DNA of 64,000 nt from Massilia sp. H6 (GTDB taxonomy: Bacteria > Pseudomonadota > Gammaproteobacteria > Burkholderiales > Burkholderiaceae_D). The notes under the pieces were generated by a model. The model worked only from the letters and a program-made list of their open reading frames with translations, had not been told where the DNA came from and did no database searches. The stretch lies in assembly GCF_024802625.1 (NCBI RefSeq), contig NZ_CP103371.1:744001-808000 (forward strand). The letters run 5' to 3'. Both the position numbers and the translations under genes were made by a program. This document shows, piece after piece, positions 1-7,710 of this stretch. Every line of letters begins with the position of its first letter. Position 1 is the first letter of the stretch.

Positions 1-2088
1 CTGTACAAGAAGGTCGCACCGCACATCGCCCCGAACGCGATCTTCGCCTCGAACACGTCGGGCCTGTCGATCAACAAGCTGGCCGAAGGATTCGACGACG
101 AACTCAAGGCGCGCTTCTGCGGCGTGCACTTCTTCAACCCGCCGCGCTACATGCACCTGGTGGAACTGATCCCGACCAGCGGCACCCGTCCTGAAATCCT
201 CGACCAGCTCGAGACTTTCCTGACCTCGACCCTGGGCAAGGGCGTCGTGCGCGCCAAGGACACCCCGAACTTCATCGCCAACCGCGTCGGCATCTTCGGC
301 ATGCTGGCCACCATCCACGAAGCCGAGAAATTCGGCCTGTCGGTAGACGTGGTCGACGACCTGACCGGCGCAAAACTAGGCCGCGCCAAGTCGGGCACCT
401 TCCGCACCGCCGACGTCGTCGGTCTGGACACCATGGGCCACGTCATCAAGACCATGCAGGACACGCTGCAAGACGACCCGTTCTTCAGCATGTACAAGAC
501 GCCTGAAGTACTGGCCAAGCTGATCGAGAAAGGCGCCCTGGGCCAGAAATCCGGCGGCGGCTTCTACAAAAAGGTCGGCAAGGAGATCCAGCGTCTCGAC
601 TTCGCCACCGGCGAATACGTCGCAGGCGGCGCCAAGGCGGCCGACATCGTCGCCCGCATCCTGAAAGAAAAAGACCCGGTCAAGAAGTTCAAGGCCATGC
701 GCGAGTCGACCAATCCGCAGGCGCAGTTCCTGTGGGCGATCTTCCGCGATACCTTCCACTACATCGCCGTCCACCTCGACACCATCGCCGACAACGCGCG
801 CGACATCGACTTCGCGATGCGCTGGGGCTTCGGCTGGAGCGTCGGCCCGTTCGAAACCTGGCAGGCCGCCGGCTGGACCCAGATCGCCCAGTGGGTGAAA
901 GAAGACATCGACGCTGGTCACGCACTGACCGATGCACCGCTGCCAGCCTGGGTGTTCGAAGGCCCGGTCGCCGAAAAGGGCGTGCACACCGCCGAGGGTT
1001 CGTACTCGGCGTCGAAGAACGCCTACGTGCCGGCGTCCGACCTGCCGGTGTACCAGCGCCAGCAGTTCCGGGCACCGGTACTGGGATCGACCACGCTGGA
1101 TCCAAAAACCGCGGGCACCACGGTGTTCGAAGACGAATCCGTGCGCCTGTGGCATGCGGACGATGAAGTGCTGGTCATCTCGCTCAAGACCAAGATGCAC
1201 GTCATCGGCGAAGGCGTGGTCAAGGGCCTGCAGCGCGGCATGCTCGAGGCCGAAAAAGGCTACAAGGGCCTGGTGATCTGGAATACCGATGCGGCCGAAG
1301 GCGGCGCGTTCTCGGCCGGCGCCGACCTGCAGTCGGCCATGCCGGCCTTCATGATGGGCGGCGCCAAGGCGATGGACCCGATGGTCCGCGACCTGCAGAA
1401 CGTCTTCATGCAGATGAAGTACTCGAACATTCCAGTGGTCGCGGCTGTGGCCGGACTGGCACTGGGCGGCGGCTGCGAGATGATGCTGCACGCCTCCAAG
1501 CGCGTGGCCTCGATCGAGTCCTATATCGGCCTGGTGGAAGTCGGCGTCGGCCTGGTGCCGGCCGGCGGCGGCCTGAAGGAAGCGGCAGTGCGCGCCTTTA
1601 CCGAAGCCAAGGGCAACGACATCCTGCAATTCCTGAAGACCGGCTTCACCAACGCGGCCACCGCGCAGGTGTCGAAATCGGCCCTGGAAGCAAAGAGCAT
1701 GGGTTACCTGAAAGAAGACGACGTCATTGTCTTCAACCCGTACGAACTGCTGCACGTGGCGAAGCTCACTGCACGCGCCATGTTCGACGCCGGCTACCGC
1801 GCCCCAAGCCGCCGCCCGATCACCGTCACCGGCCGCTACGGCTGGGCGACGATCCGCGGCCAGCTGGTCAATATGCGTGACGGTGGCTTCATCTCGGCCC
1901 ACGACTACAAGCTGGGCGACATGATCGCCGAGATTGTCACCGGCGGTGACGTCGACCAGGGCAGCGTGGTGTCGGAACAGTGGCTGCTCGACATGGAGCG
2001 CAAGGCCTTCATCGAGCTGCTGGGTAACCCCAAGACGCAAGAGCGGATCATGGGCATGATGCAGACCGGTAAGCCCGTCCGTAACTAA
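1..2088 (+). CDS. 3-hydroxyacyl-CoA dehydrogenase / enoyl-CoA hydratase, 5'-truncated by the window edge
   Basis: Bifunctional beta-oxidation enzyme that hydrates enoyl-CoA and oxidises the 3-hydroxyacyl-CoA with NAD. The frame is open from base 1, so the N-terminal Rossmann half lies outside the window; the visible start contains the end of the NAD-binding domain (NTSGLSI, HFFNPPRYM). The middle is the 3HCDH C-terminal domain (DTPNFIANRVG, GALGQKSGGGFYKK). The last third is a crotonase domain with the oxyanion-hole segments FSAGADLQ and AGLALGGGCE. Dehydrogenase before hydratase is the order of Bacillus FadN, the reverse of E. coli FadB. The thiolase gene follows 26 bases downstream, so the two are probably co-transcribed and act on the same acyl-CoA intermediates. 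Confidence 0.93.
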   Translation: MYKKVAPHIAPNAIFASNTSGLSINKLAEGFDDELKARFCGVHFFNPPRYMHLVELIPTSGTRPEILDQLETFLTSTLGKGVVRAKDTPNFIANRVGIFGMLATIHEAEKFGLSVDVVDDLTGAKLGRAKSGTFRTADVVGLDTMGHVIKTMQDTLQDDPFFSMYKTPEVLAKLIEKGALGQKSGGGFYKKVGKEIQRLDFATGEYVAGGAKAADIVARILKEKDPVKKFKAMRESTNPQAQFLWAIFRDTFHYIAVHLDTIADNARDIDFAMRWGFGWSVGPFETWQAAGWTQIAQWVKEDIDAGHALTDAPLPAWVFEGPVAEKGVHTAEGSYSASKNAYVPASDLPVYQRQQFRAPVLGSTTLDPKTAGTTVFEDESVRLWHADDEVLVISLKTKMHVIGEGVVKGLQRGMLEAEKGYKGLVIWNTDAAEGGAFSAGADLQSAMPAFMMGGAKAMDPMVRDLQNVFMQMKYSNIPVVAAVAGLALGGGCEMMLHASKRVASIESYIGLVEVGVGLVPAGGGLKEAAVRAFTEAKGNDILQFLKTGFTNAATAQVSKSALEAKSMGYLKEDDVIVFNPYELLHVAKLTARAMFDAGYRAPSRRPITVTGRYGWATIRGQLVNMRDGGFISAHDYKLGDMIAEIVTGGDVDQGSVVSEQWLLDMERKAFIELLGNPKTQERIMGMMQTGKPVRN

Positions 2089-2114
2089 GCCGCGAACAGA
2101 ACAGGAAGACTGAC

Positions 2115-3311
2115 ATGAGCAAACAACTTCAAGACGCATACATCGTCGCCGCCACCCGTACCCCGATCGGCAAGGCGCCGCGCGGCTTCTTCAACAAGAC
2201 CCGCCCGGACGACCTGTTGGTGCACGCGATCCGCGGCGCCATGGCGGCAGTGCCGAACCTGGACCCGGCATTGATCATCGACGCCATCATTGGCTGCTCG
2301 TTCCCGGAAGCGGAGCAGGGCTTCAACGTGGCGCGTAACGCCGTGGTGCTGGCCGGCCTGCCGAACACCGTGGGCGGCGTGACCGTGAACCGCTACTGCG
2401 CTTCGGGCATCACCGCCCTGGCCATGGCGGCCGACCGCATCCGCGTCGGCGAAGCCGACGTGATGATCGCCGGCGGCGTCGAATCGATGTCGATGGTGCC
2501 GATGATGGGCCACCACCCGTCGATCAACATGGACACGTTCAAGGACGAAAACGTGGGCCTGGCCTACGGCATGGGCCTGACCGCCGAGAACGTGGCGAAC
2601 CAGTGGAAGGTCTCGCGCGAAGACCAGGACGCCTTTGGCCTGGAATCGCACCGCCGCGCCATCGCCGCCCAGCAGGCCGGCCATTTCAAGGACGAGATCA
2701 CCCCGGTCGAGATCATCACCCGTACGCCGAACCTGGCCACCGGTGAAATCACCGTGAAACGCCGCACCGTCGACCTCGACGAAGGCCCGCGCGCCGATGC
2801 GAGCATGGAAGGCATGGCCAAGCTCAAGCCGGTGTTCGCGGCCAAGGGCACCGTCACCGCCGCGACGTCGTCGCAGATGTCGGACGGCGCCGGTGCGCTG
2901 ATCGTGGTCAGCGAGAAGATCCTGCGCGAGCACAACCTGACCCCGCTGGCCAAGTTCTCGTCCTTCGCCGTGCGCGGCGTGCCGCCTGAAATCATGGGCA
3001 TCGGCCCGAAGGTGGCCATTCCTGCAGCGCTGGCCGCCGCCGGCATCACCCAGGACCAGCTGGACTGGATCGAACTGAACGAAGCCTTTGCCGCCCAGGC
3101 GCTGGCCGTGATCCGCGACCTTGGCCTGGACACCAGCAAGGTCAATCCGATGGGTGGCGCCATTGCGCTGGGCCACCCGCTGGGCGCGACCGGCGCGATC
3201 CGCGCCGCGACCGTGGTGCACGCACTGCGCCGCAATAACCTGAAGTACGGCATGGTGACGATGTGCGTCGGCGCCGGCATGGGCGCTGCAGGTATCATCG
3301 AACGCGTCTAA
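2115..3311 (+). CDS. fadA: Acetyl-CoA C-acyltransferase (3-ketoacyl-CoA thiolase)
   Basis: Catalyses the last step of beta-oxidation, thiolytic cleavage of 3-ketoacyl-CoA to acetyl-CoA and a shortened acyl-CoA. The protein is 398 residues, normal for a type II thiolase. The nucleophilic cysteine is Cys95 in NRYCASG, the acid/base histidine is His354 in GHPLGATGA, and the second catalytic cysteine is Cys384 in CVGAGMG. An AGGAAG Shine-Dalgarno precedes the ATG. It follows the dehydrogenase/hydratase gene, as in fad operons. An acetoacetyl-CoA thiolase (PhaA-type) role cannot be fully excluded, but the neighbours favour fatty-acid degradation. Confidence 0.95.
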   Translation: MSKQLQDAYIVAATRTPIGKAPRGFFNKTRPDDLLVHAIRGAMAAVPNLDPALIIDAIIGCSFPEAEQGFNVARNAVVLAGLPNTVGGVTVNRYCASGITALAMAADRIRVGEADVMIAGGVESMSMVPMMGHHPSINMDTFKDENVGLAYGMGLTAENVANQWKVSREDQDAFGLESHRRAIAAQQAGHFKDEITPVEIITRTPNLATGEITVKRRTVDLDEGPRADASMEGMAKLKPVFAAKGTVTAATSSQMSDGAGALIVVSEKILREHNLTPLAKFSSFAVRGVPPEIMGIGPKVAIPAALAAAGITQDQLDWIELNEAFAAQALAVIRDLGLDTSKVNPMGGAIALGHPLGATGAIRAATVVHALRRNNLKYGMVTMCVGAGMGAAGIIERV

Positions 3312-3330
3312 TCAATCGTTTGCGTATCAC

Positions 3331-3373
3331 CGCGTGGGGCAGGTCAGGCCAGTGGCCCGGCCTGCCCCACGCG
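3331..3373 (+). other. Intergenic stem-loop between thiolase and enoyl-CoA hydratase genes
   Basis: A 13-bp perfect inverted repeat (CGCGTGGGGCAGG at 3331-3343, its complement at 3361-3373) encloses a loop holding a second small palindrome (GGCC-AGT-GGCC). There is no U-run, so it is not a classical terminator. It may act as an mRNA 3'-end stabiliser or partial attenuator that separates expression of the thiolase from the hydratase. Confidence 0.5.
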
Positions 3374-3411
3374 TCCAACCAGCCTCAGAAAAATACGGGA
3401 GACTCCAGAAC

Positions 3412-4191
3412 ATGGATATGTTGATCACCAAGGCCGCCGGCCTGCTTACCATCGAATTCAACCGCCTTGAACGCAAGAACGCGATCACGGCCGTGATGTA
3501 CCAGGCGATGGCCGACGCGCTGCTCGACGCCGAGCAGGACAGCGCGGTGCGCGCCATCCTGATCGCCGGCAAGCCCGAGATCTTCACCGCCGGTAACGAC
3601 CTGGATGACTTCATGAAGAATTCGGCCCCGGTGCCGGGCGTCCCGGCCGAGAACCGTCCGGTGTTCCAGTTCATGCGCGCGCTGCACGGATCGAGCAAGC
3701 CGGTGATCGCGGCCGTGGCCGGCGCCGCCATCGGCATCGGCACCACCATGCTGATGCACTGCGACCTGGTGTACGCGGCCGACAACGCCAAGTTCTCGAT
3801 GCCCTTCACCCAGCTGGGCCTGTGCCCGGAATTCGGTTCTTCGCTGCTGCTGGCCCAATTGGCCGGCTACCCGCGCGCGGCCGAGAAGCTGCTGCTGGGC
3901 GAAGCCTTCGGCGCGCAGGAAGCGGCCGAAATGGGCCTGGTCACGCGCGTGCTGCCGGCGCTCGAGCTGCGCGCCTTCGCCGAACAACAGGCGGCCAAAC
4001 TGGTGGCGCTGCCGGCGGCTTCGGTGCGCACCACCAAGGCGCTGATGAAGCGTCCGCGCATCGACGCCATCGAGGGCGCGATCGCGGCCGAGAACGAACG
4101 CTTCGCCGCCATGCTGCTGGCACCCGAGGCGAAAGAGGCTTTCATGGCCTTCTTCCAGAAGCGCAAGCCCGACTTCAGCCAGTTCGACTGA
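3412..4191 (+). CDS. Enoyl-CoA hydratase/isomerase family protein
   Basis: Single-domain crotonase-fold protein of 259 residues, the usual size for the family. It carries the oxyanion-hole segment FTAGNDLDDF and the second conserved loop around AGAAIGIGTTMLMHCDLVYA, then SMPFTQLGLCPEFGSS. The canonical second catalytic Glu of crotonases is not obvious, so isomerase or other enoyl-CoA chemistry is possible. The start at 3412 was chosen over the longer in-frame start at 3334 because GGGAGA lies just upstream and the protein then begins at the family's normal N-terminus. It is probably expressed with the two upstream fatty-acid genes. Confidence 0.9.
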   Translation: MDMLITKAAGLLTIEFNRLERKNAITAVMYQAMADALLDAEQDSAVRAILIAGKPEIFTAGNDLDDFMKNSAPVPGVPAENRPVFQFMRALHGSSKPVIAAVAGAAIGIGTTMLMHCDLVYAADNAKFSMPFTQLGLCPEFGSSLLLAQLAGYPRAAEKLLLGEAFGAQEAAEMGLVTRVLPALELRAFAEQQAAKLVALPAASVRTTKALMKRPRIDAIEGAIAAENERFAAMLLAPEAKEAFMAFFQKRKPDFSQFD

Positions 4192-4225
4192 CCCAACCGG
4201 CCCGGGAGGCACCGCTCGTTGGGTT

Positions 4226-4283
4226 TCGCATAAGTTGAGATTTTTCTCGCATAAAGTGAGATTTTTCTCGCATAAGTTGAGAT
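4226..4283 (+). repeat. Left-end iteron array of the 4.7-kb element
   Basis: Three direct copies of a 16-bp motif, TCGCATAAGTTGAGAT (4226-4241), TCGCATAAAGTGAGAT (4247-4262) and TCGCATAAGTTGAGAT (4268-4283), spaced exactly 21 bp apart, about two DNA turns, and separated by TTTTC. The same motif recurs inverted at 8787-8908. Ordered multi-copy sites at both ends suggest recombinase or transposase binding sites. Confidence 0.85.
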
Positions 4284-4552
4284 CGCGTGTGGCCACTTCG
4301 GATCTCTACTTTACTCCGCCAACCGCCGGGTATCTGTGCAACCACGCCAGCCGGAAACGTACGTGAGGTACCTCCGCGGCGGCAGAGTTACACTTGTGAT
4401 TAATTTTTAAGATATGCGCGGGGAAGTCATACGCCGGATCAGGTTTGCGATTGCCGCTCGACGCAACGCTCGTAGATAGTTCGCTAGGTATGTGGAGAAG
4501 TGATCGACGCCGATCTGCTGCTTTCAGCAGCAGCTTGCAACCCATTAGAGAC
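4284..4552. other. Non-coding stretch inside the element
   Basis: I see no convincing gene here. The open frames present on either strand have no recognisable motif, no Shine-Dalgarno and no plausible start. Composition is mixed and less GC-rich than the chromosome. Confidence 0.4.
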
Positions 4553-4696
4553 TTAGGGCAAAAGAAGCTTTTGCGCTTCAACATCCCAATCGACACTATC
4601 ATTCAATGCAAAGTCGAGGAAATCATTGACCGACGAGTCAACCAAGGTACGCTTGCTCAGGTCGTTGGGCCGTTCAGCGATATCTAGAGAAGTCAG
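4553..4696 (-). CDS. Possible small protein, 47 residues, unknown
   Basis: A minus-strand frame closing at a TAA (4553-4555) reads as ordinary protein sequence (for example ERPNDLSKRTLVDSSVNDF followed by acidic and hydrophobic residues, ending LLLP). It lacks an ATG; a CTG at 4696 or an internal TTG would have to serve. It overlaps the end of the 52-residue gene upstream in another frame, which would suit translational coupling. It may instead be the tail of a deleted gene. Confidence 0.3.
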   Translation of the reverse strand: MTSLDIAERPNDLSKRTLVDSSVNDFLDFALNDSVDWDVEAQKLLLP

Positions 4697-4832
4697 AACT
4701 CACGTTCAGCACTGCCTGTTTCGGTTTGCCCGGCTTGTGCTCGTAGCCCATCACGCGGTACAACCCGCCCTTCGGCGTCTTCCATACTTCGCCAGGCTGG
4801 AAGGCGTCCCCTTTGTTGAGCGTCGTCGTCAT
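4674..4832 (-). CDS. Small hypothetical protein (52 aa)
   Basis: Short soluble basic protein with the segment GEVWKTPKGGLYRVMGYEHK, which resembles small beta-rich accessory proteins seen on plasmids and islands; no function can be assigned. The start at 4832 is preferred over 4865 because GGAAAA precedes it and the extra 11 residues look like intergenic sequence. It is the third of three tightly spaced minus-strand genes (5554 to 4674), which probably form one transcript. Confidence 0.6.
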   Translation of the reverse strand: MTTTLNKGDAFQPGEVWKTPKGGLYRVMGYEHKPGKPKQAVLNVSSDFSRYR

Positions 4833-4846
4833 TCTTGTTTTCCGGT

Positions 4847-5083
4847 CTATTTCGTGGGAATGCAAGTTCCAGAATTTGCCTGACTAAGCATGAACGTTCG
4901 GCTTGCTTTCTTGTCTTCTGCTGACAATTTTTGAAAAGCTGGTTGGGACATCGCTTCGTTGAAACGATTCGCCCACTCCCTGCGCATTTGTTCCTCGGCC
5001 TCCATACACGCTTTCAGAGACTCGAAGGTTAGATCAGTTTTGACAGGCTGATTCATAATCAAGACAACAAGCAACCATTGCAT
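4847..5083 (-). CDS. Small hypothetical protein with hydrophobic N-terminus (78 aa)
   Basis: The first ten residues (MQWLLVVLIM) are hydrophobic and could be a short signal or anchor; the remainder is charged and probably helical (SLKACMEAEEQMRREWANRF). The start lies 6 bases after the stop of the 154-residue gene, so the two are co-transcribed. I do not recognise a family. Cys26 and a Cys near the C-terminus (GTCIPTK) could form a disulfide if the protein is exported. Confidence 0.6.
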   Translation of the reverse strand: MQWLLVVLIMNQPVKTDLTFESLKACMEAEEQMRREWANRFNEAMSQPAFQKLSAEDKKASRTFMLSQANSGTCIPTK

Positions 5084-5089
5084 AGTGGA

Positions 5090-5554
5090 TTACTCGGCTT
5101 TGTAATTCTTGCGGTCCAATGACGGCCGGGCGCGCACTTCGGTACAACGAATCGGGTGCCACATCATGCGCCGAGACGCTGCTTTTTCGACAGCAGCTTG
5201 TAGTCGGTCGGGCAACTCAGGGGCTGGTGCATGCGAGGCCATGTTCTTAAAACTCACGTACAGGTTCGGTTCCATGTACTGAAATCGTGCGATCGCCTCG
5301 ATCAGGGACTCATGTACGATGTCTGTCGTGATGTCCACCCAAAGCGTAGTCTTTTCAGAACCACTAAAACGAAGCAGTGCTTCAAGCAGTCCTTTGATCT
5401 CGCCAGCATCAAAGCCTTGCGCAACGTGCGGGCCGATGTAAATGCGGAAGACGTATTCGTGCCAGTCGTACGAGGAAGTGTCGACTATGGTGTAGGTGAA
5501 TCCACGCTTGCGCGCGCGCTCTAAGGCTAGGCGATCAGTATTTTCAAATGCCAT
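5090..5554 (-). CDS. Hypothetical protein (154 aa)
   Basis: First gene of the minus-strand trio. It is soluble, with no signal peptide or membrane segment; it alternates beta-like stretches (FTYTIVDTSSYDWHEYVFRI, TTLWVDITTDI) with helices. No motif links it to a known family. The size and position beside a toxin module make an immunity-type or accessory role possible, but this is only context. The upstream region (5555-5592) is short and shared with the divergent toxin fragment. Confidence 0.6.
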   Translation of the reverse strand: MAFENTDRLALERARKRGFTYTIVDTSSYDWHEYVFRIYIGPHVAQGFDAGEIKGLLEALLRFSGSEKTTLWVDITTDIVHESLIEAIARFQYMEPNLYVSFKNMASHAPAPELPDRLQAAVEKAASRRMMWHPIRCTEVRARPSLDRKNYKAE

Positions 5555-5592
5555 TTTTCCTGCTCTTCGGGAGTATTTGCAATAGCGACTAA

Positions 5593-6150
5593 GCGCACGT
5601 TGAATCGCCAGGAGTTGTCAATTCAGTCGCTGGCTTTGGAGATACCTTGTCCTTCGGACTGTCCTCGGCCGCGCGAGGAACACTACTAGGAGGGGATAGT
5701 GTTGATAAGTCGTCGGATGCGTATGGCTACGGTGAAAATGCGGGTGTCGTCCACAGCCTAGCCTTTGGAGGCGTCCATTTGGGTAAGAATGTGCTGTATC
5801 AAATGGGTAAAAAAACGGGACTTGATGGGCTTCAGTTGGGGCTTACCCGCATTGTTTCGGATGCACGTAAATGGGGAAGTGTGCGTAGCATGTGGAGCAC
5901 GGCTGCTGGCGGCGGGAAAGCCTGGCTAAAGGCAAATGGGCAGAGTTTGCACCATTGGCTAATTCCACAGCGCATGGGGCAGTTTAACGCCGGATTTAAC
6001 TATATGCCAATCAGTGCTGGTTTCAACAGTTGGATGAACGGTGCAACAGCTACGCGTAATGCAGTCGAGGTTGGCTTTCGTGGTACGGTATTGGGAATAT
6101 ATGGTGCGCCTGCAACGAAAGCTGTTTCTGAGGCAACTAGGGACGATTAA
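5593..6150 (+). pseudogene. Orphan C-terminal module of an RHS-type polymorphic toxin
   Basis: The frame opens directly after a TAA at 5590 and has no good start (the first candidate is TTG at 5647). Its beginning (GFGDTLSFGLSSAARG, then DKSSDAYGYGENAG) matches the pre-toxin linker found after RHS repeats, and the rest is a separate C-terminal domain with LHHWLIPQR, reminiscent of histidine-rich HNH/EndoVII toxin signatures such as SHH. The large N-terminal carrier (secretion, YD repeats) is absent, so this is a displaced or captured C-terminal cassette that can only act if recombined onto a full RHS gene or if translated from a weak start. Low GC compared with neighbours supports transfer. 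The nuclease activity is an inference. Confidence 0.6.
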
Positions 6151-6177
6151 TGCGCCAACTGAACAACGGATAGAAAT

Positions 6178-6402
6178 ATGGATATTCAAGTACGCATAAA
6201 GCAGTCACGTGTTCGCGTTAAAAGCGGACTTCGATTAATTGCAGTTCTCGTGGCGATACTCGTTCCTCTATTTCTCGCTGAAATCTACTGGGCTATAAAG
6301 TTTGCACTGGTTGGGATTGCAGTTTTCGGGTTTACGACAGCTCTTGAAGCTTGGAATGTGCGTCGACTTAAGCGGGATGCCGACGTCGCTCGCCATAGGT
6401 AA
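6178..6402 (+). CDS. Small membrane protein (74 aa), candidate immunity or accessory factor
   Basis: Basic N-terminus (about residues 1-20) followed by two hydrophobic segments (LIAVLVAILVPLFLAEIYW and FALVGIAVFGFTTAL) and a basic tail. It begins 27 bases after the toxin fragment and just before a second candidate immunity gene. A membrane-embedded partner for a periplasm-acting toxin is conceivable; no family is recognised. Confidence 0.55.
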   Translation: MDIQVRIKQSRVRVKSGLRLIAVLVAILVPLFLAEIYWAIKFALVGIAVFGFTTALEAWNVRRLKRDADVARHR

Positions 6403-6406
6403 CTTT

Positions 6407-6865
6407 ATGAATAGTCTAGCTAATGGTGATCACCCGGCATATCTAATTGAGTTGAATGGCGAGCGGTTTAAGGCATCATCCTTTGATGAGCTCAATAAGA
6501 TCATTCTGAAGGCGGAAGAGATCCAGGCCGGACGCCTCTGGGTTGGCTTGGAAGGGGGAGCGAGGCCTTTATGGCACCGAGTATTTGGATTGAAGGATTT
6601 TGTTAACGCTCTCTTGGTGGTTGAGTGGTTCGGAGAGAATGCAAGTCTAATTTTTTATGATGAAAATTGGAGTGAATACCGAGTGTTGGATAATGAAATT
6701 CCCGAGTTTCCAGATGAGATAGTTAGGTCTCAAATCTCACATGGCGAGCAGCAAGCCATTGCTGAGGACGAATGTATGCGTAAAGAGCGGGCTTTTATTG
6801 CGATCTATGAATTAATCAAAACACGGCATAGACCGACTTGGCTCACCTATCGGTTTGTGCGGTAG
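6407..6865 (+). CDS. Candidate immunity protein (152 aa)
   Basis: Soluble acidic alpha/beta protein with SSFDELNKII, GRLWVGLEGG and ALLVVEWFGENASLIFYDE, a layout resembling the Imm1-type immunity proteins of polymorphic toxins; the assignment is tentative. The start at 6407 was chosen because it follows the small membrane gene by 4 bases, whereas the longer frame overlaps it. Position after an orphan RHS toxin C-terminus is the main argument that it protects against that toxin. Confidence 0.55.
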   Translation: MNSLANGDHPAYLIELNGERFKASSFDELNKIILKAEEIQAGRLWVGLEGGARPLWHRVFGLKDFVNALLVVEWFGENASLIFYDENWSEYRVLDNEIPEFPDEIVRSQISHGEQQAIAEDECMRKERAFIAIYELIKTRHRPTWLTYRFVR

Positions 6866-7219
6866 TTCGACCAGGAGACAGGGTTTGCCGAGCAGGCAGG
6901 ATATTTCCCATGATTCGTATCTTGTTCGTATCATGTCGCGGGGCGGCGGGGTCAGTGCCGGCAAATGGACACGGGTGCAGCCGTAGCACTGGAATTCAAA
7001 AACGGTTTGGCATGGCGCGAACGCGGCCAGCGGCAGGCCGGCACCACGACCGAGTCATGATTCAACGGCGGGCGAGCGTGGTGGTCTACATGGGGGCTAA
7101 AGCGCCCCCATACCCTGCAACCTTGCCATCTCTCGGCACTTAGCTGTCCGGTTACGGCTGTTGCTTGCATGACAGAGCTTGGATGAAAATGTTGGCGCAT
7201 TACCTTGCCGAGCGCTCGG
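6866..7219. other. Non-coding stretch inside the element
   Basis: No convincing gene. The frame on the plus strand from 6838 overlaps the immunity gene and has no family features. A short GC-rich hairpin-like stretch (ggggctaaagcgcccc near 7085) is visible but lacks a T-run. Confidence 0.4.
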
Positions 7220-7371
7220 TTATTTCTTGCTCTTGCGCTTGTCGTCCAGCGCCTCCTCAGGAGGTTGCTCTACCATGTCCGAGCGGCTGCCCTTGTTGCC
7301 GATGCTTTCCATGCGCGCAGTCTCGTATATGAATTTCTCAAAGTCACTTTGACTGGTTGAGAAGTTCAGTC
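7220..7371 (-). pseudogene. C-terminal remnant of an unknown gene, cut by the IS
   Basis: Reading the minus strand from the IS boundary gives about 50 residues of ordinary hydrophilic protein (FEKFIYETARMESIGNKGS, ending in a lysine-rich KRKSKK tail) before a TAA. No start exists because the insertion sequence at 7372 removes the upstream part. The matching upstream portion is not found intact beyond the IS, so there has also been a deletion. The parent gene may have been a core gene of the iteron element. Confidence 0.45.
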
Positions 7372-7431
7372 TGAATCGCCACGACTATCGTAGACACTTC
7401 TGACCCATAATGTCGGGCACAAGGAGAAGAT

Positions 7432-7710
7432 ATGAGCGGTAAGCGGTACACAGAAGAGTTCAAGATTGCAGCGATCAAGCAGGTGGCGCAGGGCGGTCAC
7501 CCACCGAGCGAAGTAGCGGCGCGGCTCGGGATAAGCATTCATAGCCTCTACGCTTGGACGAAGCGCTACGGCGTGCCTGAGACGGAGCGCAAGGCCGTCG
7601 ATGCCCAGGCCGACGAGATGAGGCGCCTGAAGGCCGAGCTCAAGCGCGTCACGGAGGAGCGTGACATATTGAAAAAAGCCGCGGTGTACTTTGCCAAGAC
7701 GTCCGGGTAA
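7432..7710 (+). CDS. IS3-family transposase OrfA (HTH subunit)
   Basis: 92-residue helix-turn-helix protein (RYTEEFKIAAIKQV, EVAARLGISIHSLYAWTKRY) followed by a leucine-zipper-like coil (MRRLKAELKRVTEERDILKK). It binds the IS ends and, by a -1 frameshift near its 3' end, supplies the N-terminus of the OrfAB transposase. AAGGAGA upstream is the ribosome site. Confidence 0.93.
   Translation: MSGKRYTEEFKIAAIKQVAQGGHPPSEVAARLGISIHSLYAWTKRYGVPETERKAVDAQADEMRRLKAELKRVTEERDILKKAAVYFAKTSG
7672..7678 (+). promoter_or_regulatory. Programmed -1 frameshift site (A6G)
   Basis: A run of six A followed by G lies in the OrfA codons for Lys-Lys, just before the OrfA stop. A -1 slip here enters the OrfB frame (continuing SRGVLCQD), which stays open to 8582. 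This is the standard way IS3 elements make OrfAB. Confidence 0.7.

Noticed and set aside
4226-4283. Iterons as a plasmid replication origin
   Set aside because: The motif is repeated in inverted orientation 4.5 kb away with gene remnants between, no Rep gene is present and the region is embedded in chromosomal genes, so element ends fit better than an origin.
4306-4602. 98-residue frame on the minus strand
   Set aside because: No ribosome site, no recognisable pattern and an alternative frame across the same DNA is equally open, so it is treated as non-coding.
6838-7143. 101-residue frame after the immunity gene
   Set aside because: It overlaps the preceding gene and has no start signal, family feature or neighbour support.
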